A stretch of DNA of 6,844 nt from an uncultured Flavobacteriaceae bacterium (GTDB lineage: Bacteria; Bacteroidota; Bacteroidia; Flavobacteriales; Flavobacteriaceae), in the NCBI GenBank assembly GCA_938018045.1, contig CALIIP010000252.1, positions 1 through 6,844 of the forward strand, written 5' to 3'. Both the position numbers and the translations under genes were made by a program. Below are positions 1-5,834 of the stretch, piece by piece. The notes under the pieces were generated by a model. It saw only the letters and a list, made by a program, of their open reading frames with translations. It did no database searches and had not been told where the DNA came from. Position 1 is the stretch's first letter. Every line of letters begins with the position of its first letter.

Positions 1-618
1 AGTTGTAGTTGTCGGAATTCTCTCAAAACCAGAAGATAAAATTTCTACTTTTTCTTCTTCAAAAAATGATTGAATTGCTCCAAATTGCTCAAAAGGTGCA
101 TAGATGATAATTCCTTCTTCGTCATCAAAGACTTCTTCAACATCAAAATCTATTAATTCCAATTCTAACTCTTCTAAATCAACAGTGATATCTTCTTTTT
201 TTAGAGTGAAAGTACACGTATGGTCAAACATAAAAATTACAGAACCTGAAGTCCCGAAGTTACCATCACATTTATTAAAAGCAGCGCGCACATTGGCAAC
301 AGTTCGGTTGTTATTATCTGTTGCAGTTTCAACAACGATAGCAATTCCGTGAGGAGCATACCCTTCAAATAATACTTCTTTGTAATCTGCGGTATCTTTG
401 TCAGAGGCTTTTTTGATCGCGCGTTCTACATTTTCTTTCGGCATATTTGCCGCTTTTGCATTTTGCATTACAGCTCTCAAACGTGAGTTAGCATCAGGAT
501 TTGGACCTCCATCTTTGACAGCCATTACGATGTCTTTTCCTATTCTTGTAAACGTTTTAGCCATTGCTGACCAACGTTTCATTTTTCGTCCTTTTCTAAG
601 TTCAAATGCTCTTCCCAT
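1..618 (-). CDS. yebC: YebC/PmpR/TACO1-family protein, 3' end cut by the window edge
   Basis: The 206 visible residues match the YebC family through the conserved core: GGPNPDANSRLRAVMQNAKAANMPKENVERAIKKA, read in pieces at about residues 38-72, then a FEGYAPHGIAIVVE segment, NRTVANVRAAFNKCDGNFGTSGSV and FMFDHTC. Family members are usually about 235-250 residues, so roughly 30 C-terminal residues lie beyond position 1. The start MGRAFELRKGRKMKRW is the Bacteroidota form. The ATG at 616-618 is supported by AGGAAAAA a few bases upstream and by a good promoter. Family knowledge: members were first described as DNA-binding transcriptional regulators (PmpR), while more recent work on TACO1 and bacterial homologues points to ribosomes stalled at proline-rich stretches. 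The sequence cannot tell which role applies. The second half is strongly acidic (DLEELELELIDFDVEEVFDDEEG), as in relatives. Identity is secure; mechanism is not. Confidence 0.96.
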   Translation of the reverse strand, partial: MGRAFELRKGRKMKRWSAMAKTFTRIGKDIVMAVKDGGPNPDANSRLRAVMQNAKAANMPKENVERAIKKASDKDTADYKEVLFEGYAPHGIAIVVETATDNNNRTVANVRAAFNKCDGNFGTSGSVIFMFDHTCTFTLKKEDITVDLEELELELIDFDVEEVFDDEEGIIIYAPFEQFGAIQSFFEEEKVEILSSGFERIPTTTT

Positions 619-768
619 TTATTTTTCCTGTTTATTATTTACTGAAAAGCAAATATAATTATTACTAAACTGTTTCACAATTATTAGGTGATTTTGTTGA
701 TGGTCATTGAAAAATAAATATTGCTTCATTTACTCTAATTTGCACCAGAAATTATAAGTATTTTAAAC
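619..768. other. Intergenic gap between yebC and the secreted-protein pair
   Basis: This 150-nt AT-rich gap lies between two minus-strand genes. Besides the yebC promoter and the ribosome-binding sequence at about 623-629, I see no convincing terminator hairpin for the upstream gene, no small ORF with family features and no repeat. Read-through from upstream into yebC therefore cannot be excluded. Confidence 0.5.
650..680 (-). promoter_or_regulatory. Bacteroidota-type promoter of yebC
   Basis: Read on the minus strand, TATATTTG (657-650) is a perfect match to the TAnnTTTG -7 element used by the Bacteroidota primary sigma factor. TTG (680-678) lies 20 nt further upstream, at about the expected distance of the -33 element. 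Transcription would start near 643-645 and give a leader of about 25-28 nt containing the AGGAAAAA ribosome-binding sequence. This suggests yebC is transcribed on its own and not only by read-through from the gene pair upstream. Confidence 0.65.
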
Positions 769-1668
769 TTAATGATTATGGTCAGGTGATTCATGATGGA
801 TAAAATTCATTTTAATTCCATGTTCTTTTAATAGTTCTTGAGCTTGTTTATGTTGCTCTTCAAATGTTAAAAGGTCTGTACCTTTGCATATGCCATACGA
901 ATAATGATATTTTAAAATCTCAAGATCTAAAGCAGAGAATTTCTTTTTATCAGAATGGCAATTTGCAAAATAATTATCACATTCAAATTCGTCTAAAAAT
1001 TTAAATTGCCCTAAAGACTGTAAAAATAAATCTTTCATTTTTTTCAATACTAGCGTATCGTTAAATTCTTTTTCAATATGAATTCTCATAGAATTTCTAT
1101 ATATTTGACTACTATGAAGACTCCAATATGCATAATAATTTGAACTTTTATAATGGTGTATACGTGATTCATATTCATAGTTACCACTATAATAAATTAC
1201 ATAATTTGAATCTTCAAGTTTTCTTACACGAGATATGTTGAGTGAGTCTATTTCAGAACTTATTTCTTTTGTGAATTTCATAAATTCTTCACGAACATTT
1301 TTTGATACATCCTTTGAGAAAAATATTTTGATTGGTTTTTCCCAATATTTCATACGTGTATCATAAGAAAACTCACCCTTTTTATGATTAAATGCAATTT
1401 TTTTATAGTTGGCTAAGAAAACCGAATCTTTTTCTTCATAAGGCACATAAACTCCTCTTGATACTGTTTGATTTACCATTACAAGCGTATCATTATCTTT
1501 AAACTTAAAATTTAATGAATCTTCTTTGGTCAGGTCTTCTGTAAATTTCTTTTTATATTGTTTTATTGGAACATATATTTTGTGAATAGAATCAGTTTTA
1601 TGCTCATGCTTTTGAGAATGCCCAAAGATGAATATTAACAGAAATAAACTTGTAATAATTTTTTTCAT
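769..1668 (-). CDS. Secreted DUF2927-like (degenerate matrixin-like) protein with histidine-rich tail
   Basis: This is a 299-residue exported protein. A signal peptide (MKKIITSLFLLIFIFGHSQ, residues 1-19) precedes a histidine-containing mature N terminus (KHEHK). There is no lipobox cysteine and no other membrane segment. Residues about 108-160 (KYWEKPIKIFF ... SNYVIYYSG), 213-224 (DLFLQSLGQFKF) and 246-258 (ALDLEILKYHYSY) follow the order seen in DUF2927 / matrixin-like proteins: a strand with a PI(K/R)V motif, a helix, a NYxIxx strand, a helix in the position of HExxHxxG, and a final LD..ILKxHY motif. The zinc-binding histidines and catalytic glutamate are absent, so peptidase activity is not expected. 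C230 and C237 could form a disulfide. The C terminus is HHESPDHNH. The ATG at 1668 is chosen because it places the signal peptide correctly and sits 1 nt past the stop of the upstream paralogue; a TTG at 1683 would add five residues. The family assignment is from memory of motifs; gene reality is near certain. Confidence 0.85.
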   Translation of the reverse strand: MKKIITSLFLLIFIFGHSQKHEHKTDSIHKIYVPIKQYKKKFTEDLTKEDSLNFKFKDNDTLVMVNQTVSRGVYVPYEEKDSVFLANYKKIAFNHKKGEFSYDTRMKYWEKPIKIFFSKDVSKNVREEFMKFTKEISSEIDSLNISRVRKLEDSNYVIYYSGNYEYESRIHHYKSSNYYAYWSLHSSQIYRNSMRIHIEKEFNDTLVLKKMKDLFLQSLGQFKFLDEFECDNYFANCHSDKKKFSALDLEILKYHYSYGICKGTDLLTFEEQHKQAQELLKEHGIKMNFIHHESPDHNH

Positions 1669-1669
1669 A

Positions 1670-2533
1670 TTATTTTTTTTCAATTTGTTGGAATAAATTA
1701 AAATCTACTTTAAAAGGGTAGATGTAATTGTAATGAGTTTTTAAAACATTCATATCAAATTCTGAAAAATCATCAATCATTACATATTTTGTACTTAATA
1801 GACTTTCTTTTGTAAGAATATTAGTGTAAAAATAAAATCTCCCTAAAGAACTGAAGAATAATCTTTTTACTTTGACAGCAATCATTTCTTTCTTGTCAAA
1901 TGTATCAGTATTTACCTCTAAAGTGCAAGAATAATTTTTGGAATAATTATCAGTTGCTAAAAAATATTTAGCATTGTTTTTATAACGATTTCTTAATTGT
2001 TCATCTGTATATTGATCTAACTTTTTCAGGTCAAAAGTTTCTAATATTTCCTCGGTTGTTGTTATATAGTAATTCGCATTTTTTTTATTTTTGACTAAAG
2101 ATATGCTTAAATTAGGAATTCCTAATTTGGAAAATTTAATAATTATTTTTTTTAAAATTTTTTGATTTTCTTTTGAAAAAGATTTATCAACATATACTTT
2201 GATAGGTATATTCCATTGTTTAAAGGCTAGGTTTTTTTTACCAAAATTTCTCCCAAAAGTATTAAAAGCGATATAAGAGTATTTGTATTTAAATTTTCGT
2301 AGTTCTTCTTTTGTTGTAAATTCAGGATAAACAAATTTCGGAATATGTCTTTTTACTAGTATTAATGTATCCTTATTTTCTAAAACTAGTAACCTAGTGT
2401 TTTTATTAATTATATGATGATTGTTTTTTTTAATAAAAATAACATGCTCGTCTTGATGAAGAGAATCCTTTTTAGATTGCCCAAAACTCGACAGCGTTAT
2501 CAATAGCGTAAGTGTAAATAGCAGTTTTTTCAT
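1670..2533 (-). CDS. Secreted DUF2927-like protein, paralogue of its downstream neighbour
   Basis: This is a 287-residue exported, lysine-rich protein. The signal peptide is MKKLLFTLTLLITLSSFGQS, with cleavage likely around residues 18-20 and no lipobox. It aligns along its length with the downstream protein: KDTLILV (54-60) with NDTLVMV, YSYIAFN (85-91) with YKKIAFN, KQWNIPIKVYVDKSFSK (105-121) with KYWEKPIKIFFSKDVSK, LFFSSLGRF (225-233) with LFLQSLGQF, and FSEFDMNVLKTHYNY (256-270) with FSALDLEILKYHYSY. It stops where the partner continues into a histidine-rich tail. The helix in the metalloprotease HExxHxxG position has no histidine or glutamate (KRLFFSSLG), so it is probably non-catalytic. 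The ATG at 2533 is preferred over a TTG at 2569, which would put a non-signal stretch (ITSFKCLILNV) in front of the signal peptide. It starts 39 nt after the carboxyltransferase stop and has no clear Shine-Dalgarno, so co-transcription with that gene is plausible. Function unknown. Confidence 0.85.
   Translation of the reverse strand: MKKLLFTLTLLITLSSFGQSKKDSLHQDEHVIFIKKNNHHIINKNTRLLVLENKDTLILVKRHIPKFVYPEFTTKEELRKFKYKYSYIAFNTFGRNFGKKNLAFKQWNIPIKVYVDKSFSKENQKILKKIIIKFSKLGIPNLSISLVKNKKNANYYITTTEEILETFDLKKLDQYTDEQLRNRYKNNAKYFLATDNYSKNYSCTLEVNTDTFDKKEMIAVKVKRLFFSSLGRFYFYTNILTKESLLSTKYVMIDDFSEFDMNVLKTHYNYIYPFKVDFNLFQQIEKK
2109..2128. repeat. Perfect 20-bp palindrome inside a coding region
   Basis: AAATTAGGAATTCCTAATTT is a perfect 10+10 inverted repeat with no spacer. 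It lies in the middle of the upstream secreted-protein gene, where it encodes KLGIPNL. In RNA it could fold into an 8-bp stem with an AAUU loop. No uridine tract follows on either strand, so it is not an intrinsic terminator. It could be an operator-like site, a transcript hairpin, or a coincidence in AT-rich coding sequence. Confidence 0.5.
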
Positions 2534-2572
2534 AACGTTTAAAATTAAGCATTTAAAAGATGTAATCAAATA

Positions 2573-4201
2573 CTAAACCTGAATAATTCCTAAATTAAAC
2601 GGCTTTTCAATTGGTGCATTATTTGCGGCTTCAATTCCCATACTAATCCACGTTCTTGTGTCTAAAGGATCAATCACAGCATCTGTCCAAATACGAGAAG
2701 CAGCATAGTATGGTGATGTCTGTTTGTCATAACGTTCTTCAATCGTTTTTAAAATTTCTTGTTCTTTTTCTGGCGTAATTGTTTCTCCTTGTTTTTTTAG
2801 TGAAGCCGTTTCTATCTGCAATAAAACTTTTGCTGCTTGTGAACCTCCCATTACAGCCAAACGCGCGCTTGGCCAAGCGACAATAAGTCTTGGATCATAT
2901 GCTTTTCCACACATTGCATAGTTTCCAGCACCATACGAATTTCCAATCACAATGGTAAATTTAGGAACCACACTATTGCTCACAGCATTTACCATTTTTG
3001 CGCCATCTTTAATGATTCCTCCATGTTCAGATTTGCTGCCTACCATAAAACCAGTAACATCTTGTAAGAAAACCAATGGTATTTTTTTCTGATTGCAATT
3101 TGCAATAAAACGAGTTGCTTTATCGGCACTATCGGAATAAATAACGCCTCCAAATTGCATTTCTTTTTTGGCGTTTTTCACAACTTTTCTTTGATTGGCA
3201 ACGATGCCAACTGCCCAACCATCAATGCGCGTATATGCACAAATAATAGTTTTACCATAATCTGCTTTGTACTCTTCAAATTCAGAATCATCAACCAATC
3301 GTTTGATAATTTCTTTCATATCATATTGACCAGTTCTTTCTTTTGGTAATATTCCATAAATATCTTCTTGCTTCTCTTTTGGCTTTGATTTTTCTACACG
3401 ATTATATCCTGCTTTTTCGTTATCACCAATCTTGCCAACAATATTTTTAATTTTATCCAAAGCATCTTTATCATCAGTTGCTTTATAATCGGTAACACCA
3501 CTTATTTCGCAATGTGTTGTTGCGCCACCAAGTGTTTCGTTATCTATACTTTCTCCAATTGCGGCTTTAACAAGGTAACTTCCAGCCAAGAAAATACTTC
3601 CAGTTTTATCAACAATAATGGCTTCATCACTCATGATTGGTAGATATGCACCACCAGCAACACAAGAACCCATAATTGCAGAAATTTGCGTAATTCCCAT
3701 ACTGCTCATAATCGCATTGTTTCTAAAAATGCGACCAAAGTGCTCTTTGTCTGGAAAGATTTCATCTTGCATCGGTAAATAAACTCCTGCGGAATCCACC
3801 AAATAAATAATTGGTAATTTGTTTTCTATAGCAATTTCTTGCGCTCTTAAATTCTTTTTTCCTGTGATAGGAAACCAAGCGCCAGCTTTTACAGTTGCAT
3901 CATTGGCAACAACAATACATTGTTTTCCTGAAACATATCCAATCTTCACGACAACTCCTCCAGACGGACAGCCGCCATGTTCTGCATACATTTCGTCGCC
4001 AGCAAAAGCAGCAATTTCAACACTTTTACATTTGCTGTCAAGTAGATAATCAACACGTTCTCTTGCCGTTAATTTTCCTTTTGCATGATGTTTGTCTATC
4101 CGTTTTTGTCCGCCACCAAGTTTTACTTTGGCAAATTTAGTGCGCAAATCTGAAACTAAAAGTTTATTATAATCTTCGTTTTTATTGAAGTTGATGTCCA
4201 T
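2573..4201 (-). CDS. Acyl-CoA carboxylase beta (carboxyltransferase) subunit, methylcrotonyl-CoA carboxylase type
   Basis: This 542-residue protein is of full family length. It is a biotin-dependent carboxyltransferase that moves the carboxyl group from carboxybiotin to an acyl-CoA, most likely 3-methylcrotonyl-CoA in leucine breakdown, in the cytoplasm. The N-terminal crotonase-fold domain (about 30-270) contains GKLTARERVDYLLD, GGVVVKIGYVSGK, the block VDSAGVYLPMQDEIFPDKEHFGR (135-157) and MGSCVAGGAY (177-186), whose glycines form an oxyanion hole. The C-terminal domain (about 285-540) has IYSDSADKATRFI, FLQDVTGFMVG (378-388), SYGAGNYAMCGKAYDPRL (422-439), AVMGGSQAA (449-457) and NPYY-like SPYYAASRIWTDAVIDPLDTR. 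The YLPxQ...FPDxxHFGR block is the hallmark of the MCC beta type as opposed to propionyl-CoA carboxylase, which has an SGGARIQEG motif. There is no zinc finger, so it is not acetyl-CoA AccD. No biotin carboxylase / biotin carrier (alpha) gene is adjacent in this window, so its partner must be encoded elsewhere. ATG at 4199-4201; no clear Shine-Dalgarno. Confidence 0.95.
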   Translation of the reverse strand: MDINFNKNEDYNKLLVSDLRTKFAKVKLGGGQKRIDKHHAKGKLTARERVDYLLDSKCKSVEIAAFAGDEMYAEHGGCPSGGVVVKIGYVSGKQCIVVANDATVKAGAWFPITGKKNLRAQEIAIENKLPIIYLVDSAGVYLPMQDEIFPDKEHFGRIFRNNAIMSSMGITQISAIMGSCVAGGAYLPIMSDEAIIVDKTGSIFLAGSYLVKAAIGESIDNETLGGATTHCEISGVTDYKATDDKDALDKIKNIVGKIGDNEKAGYNRVEKSKPKEKQEDIYGILPKERTGQYDMKEIIKRLVDDSEFEEYKADYGKTIICAYTRIDGWAVGIVANQRKVVKNAKKEMQFGGVIYSDSADKATRFIANCNQKKIPLVFLQDVTGFMVGSKSEHGGIIKDGAKMVNAVSNSVVPKFTIVIGNSYGAGNYAMCGKAYDPRLIVAWPSARLAVMGGSQAAKVLLQIETASLKKQGETITPEKEQEILKTIEERYDKQTSPYYAASRIWTDAVIDPLDTRTWISMGIEAANNAPIEKPFNLGIIQV

Positions 4202-4396
4202 AGTTAAGTATTCAATATTGAGATGCTAAAGTAAGAAAATTTAATCGTTTGTTTTGATGAATAATCACTAAAAAAAGGTAGTATTTGTAACAAAATGGAA
4301 ATAATTACTACATATATTTACAGAGATTTTGTTTTGAATAGATTTTTAACGAAATTGCTACTCTGAATTTTAATTGAACTAAAAAAAATATACTAA
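4202..4396. promoter_or_regulatory. Divergent intergenic region, candidate promoters on both strands
   Basis: These 195 AT-rich bases separate the carboxyltransferase gene (leftward) from the coiled-coil gene (rightward), so they must hold both promoters. On the minus strand TACTTTAG (4233-4226) matches the TAnnTTTG -7 consensus except for the last base, but I see no TTG about 20 nt upstream of it. On the plus strand TATATTTA (4313-4320) also matches in all but the last base; a TTTG at 4284-4287 lies 25 nt upstream, longer than usual. Neither is convincing alone. No conserved operator, riboswitch or small ORF is evident. Confidence 0.3.
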
Positions 4397-5740
4397 ATGG
4401 CTGATGATTTTGATTTATTAGAAACAAATTCTAACGAGAAAACTGAAAAAGTAGATGTTAATTGGGGAAAAGCAATCGATACAATGAAATCTCGACTTGC
4501 AAAAGAAGATGACCCTCAATCGAGACAAAAAATATTAAATGCAACATTAGATAATGTTGTGGATATGGCAGAAAAAGACAGAACATCACTTTTAGATGCT
4601 ATTAAAGACTTGACTGATTATCAAGACGAAGTAGGAATTATGTTCGAAAAATTCTCTTCGCTTAATCCTGAAGAGCAAAAAATAATTGACGATGCGCAAA
4701 AAGCATTAGAAAGAGCAAGAATAGAATTGGAAGACGCAGAGAACAAACCAGATACTTGGTGGAACAATCTTTGGGGAAGAAAATCTAAAATTAAAAAAGA
4801 ACAGGCTCAATTTAAAGAAGCCGAAAAAGTGCGTGCAGGAGCAGATAATAAAGCCAAAGCAAAGTTTCAAGAAAGAATTGAAAGTGCTGATGTTCAAACA
4901 CTTTTAAGCGAACTTTCTTACAAATCTCAAGCTGCAGTTACGCGACTTAAAAATAGAGAAGTTGAAATTAAAGAAGTAGAAGAAAAGTTAAAAACTGCGA
5001 TTGTAGAGGCTTCTAAAAATCATACTAAAGCATTAGAGAGAAAGAAAGAAACAGAAGATAAATTAGAAGAGCAATATGTAATTCTAAAACAAGCACGACA
5101 AGCGTTGGAGGAAGTTTCTGATAAACAATCAGCTACATATTCTGAGGCATTGTCTAAAGTTACTACGATTGAGCAGAAAGTTGAAGAGTTGGAAGGTCTT
5201 AAAAATGCTTACACAACCTTGGCTGCGAGTAAAGATAGTTTTGTTCATAAGCACAACCTTACAATTAAAGTATTGACTTCTTTGCGTAGTAATTTACAAA
5301 CACATCGTGCTAAATTGAAGAGTGATACAGAAGAACGTTTGAAATATTATGATGGTTATGTTGTTGCATTGAAAGCAAGAACAGATCAAGAATTTGCTGC
5401 TATTTTAGAGCATCTTGGTGTAAAAACTGATGAGCATATTGGAGAAACTTTAGCATCTATGCATACTGCAAGTGCAAAAGCACGTCAAGAAATGATGGAC
5501 AACATTCCTGTTCATGAGAAAGTGATGCAAGGTGTTTATGGAAGTTACGCTGAAGCGTTACAAGAAATTCGTACAAAAGATAAAGCGATTCAAAAGAATT
5601 TTGCCGATCGATATGGTATCGATATGAAAGAAATTTTTGAAGACTTTTATAAAGCAGACGGAAATGCACCTTCAGGAGATTCAGGAGCGCCAACAGGAGA
5701 TAAAACTCCAAATGATTCCGGTGATGATTTGTTAGGATAA
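4397..5740 (+). CDS. Cytoplasmic coiled-coil protein of unknown function
   Basis: This is a 447-residue, highly charged, helix-rich protein. I found no cysteine, no signal peptide and no transmembrane segment. After an acidic N terminus (MADDFDLLE) comes a helical domain (about 20-90), then long heptad-like coiled-coil stretches at about 90-118, 130-160 and 183-272 (rich in E/K/A/L). A short aromatic break, DTWWNNLWGRKSK (119-131), separates the first two and could contact a membrane or a partner. A more globular helical part (about 280-420, including YYDGYVVALKARTDQEF and DRYGIDMKEIFEDFYK) is followed by a disordered G/S/P/D tail ending GDDLLG. I do not recognise the family with confidence. 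The layout loosely recalls TelA-type (toxic-anion resistance) coiled-coil proteins, but I cannot point to a diagnostic motif. The ATG at 4397 follows an A-rich leader without Shine-Dalgarno, as is common in Bacteroidota. It is followed 91 nt later by another plus-strand gene, so the two may form one unit. Confidence 0.85.
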   Translation: MADDFDLLETNSNEKTEKVDVNWGKAIDTMKSRLAKEDDPQSRQKILNATLDNVVDMAEKDRTSLLDAIKDLTDYQDEVGIMFEKFSSLNPEEQKIIDDAQKALERARIELEDAENKPDTWWNNLWGRKSKIKKEQAQFKEAEKVRAGADNKAKAKFQERIESADVQTLLSELSYKSQAAVTRLKNREVEIKEVEEKLKTAIVEASKNHTKALERKKETEDKLEEQYVILKQARQALEEVSDKQSATYSEALSKVTTIEQKVEELEGLKNAYTTLAASKDSFVHKHNLTIKVLTSLRSNLQTHRAKLKSDTEERLKYYDGYVVALKARTDQEFAAILEHLGVKTDEHIGETLASMHTASAKARQEMMDNIPVHEKVMQGVYGSYAEALQEIRTKDKAIQKNFADRYGIDMKEIFEDFYKADGNAPSGDSGAPTGDKTPNDSGDDLLG

Positions 5741-5749
5741 AATAATTTC

Positions 5750-5779
5750 AAATAAAATTAACTATATTTTTATTTTTTT
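5750..5779 (+). terminator. Possible weak A/T-only hairpin with T-tract after the coiled-coil gene
   Basis: AAATAAAA (5750-5757) pairs perfectly with TTTTATTT (5768-5775) across a 10-nt loop and is followed by four more T residues, 10 nt after the stop codon. The stem has only A-T pairs, so it is weak. It could reduce read-through into the next gene or simply reflect base composition. Confidence 0.25.
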
Positions 5780-5799
5780 GTGATTGGTATCATTTCATA

Positions 5800-5834
5800 C
5801 TGATGACTGAAAACTGACGACTGAAAACTGAATG
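5800..5834 (+). repeat. Five tandem copies of a 7-bp CTGANNN repeat touching the next start codon
   Basis: Successive heptads read CTGATGA, CTGAAAA, CTGACGA, CTGAAAA, CTGAATG. The last copy contains the ATG at 5832-5834. Copies 2-3 and 4-5 also form a 13-bp direct repeat, GACTGAAAACTGA, at 5805-5817 and 5819-5831. The array fills the space where a ribosome-binding site would be and supplies the in-frame TGA directly before the ATG. Its effect is unknown; a change in copy number would shift leader length but not the reading frame of the gene. Confidence 0.75.

Noticed and set aside
104..658. Plus-strand open frames opposite yebC
   Set aside because: They are antisense shadows of a strongly conserved gene; the serine-rich product reflects GAA/GAT codons read backwards, and there is no promoter or family match.
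1669..1683. TTG start at 1683 for the downstream secreted protein
   Set aside because: It only adds five residues before an ideal signal peptide and overlaps the upstream gene; the ATG at 1668 is better.
2534..2569. TTG start at 2569 for the upstream secreted protein
   Set aside because: The extra ITSFKCLILNV would bury the MKK signal peptide; the ATG at 2533 fits export.
3155..4140. Several plus-strand open frames opposite the carboxyltransferase gene
   Set aside because: The minus-strand reading is a full-length, well-conserved enzyme; these frames are low-complexity shadows.
4706..4897. Minus-strand open frame, rich in Phe and Cys, within the coiled-coil gene
   Set aside because: It is antisense to a long continuous gene; Phe and Leu richness is the expected complement of Lys/Glu codons.
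5607..5623. Inverted repeat ATCGATA-3 nt-TATCGAT in the coiled-coil gene
   Set aside because: Only 7 bp per arm, inside coding sequence for DRYGID, and easily explained by codon choice; no terminator or operator context.
5457..5711. Minus-strand open frame opposite the end of the coiled-coil gene
   Set aside because: No family features, and it is covered by the real plus-strand gene.
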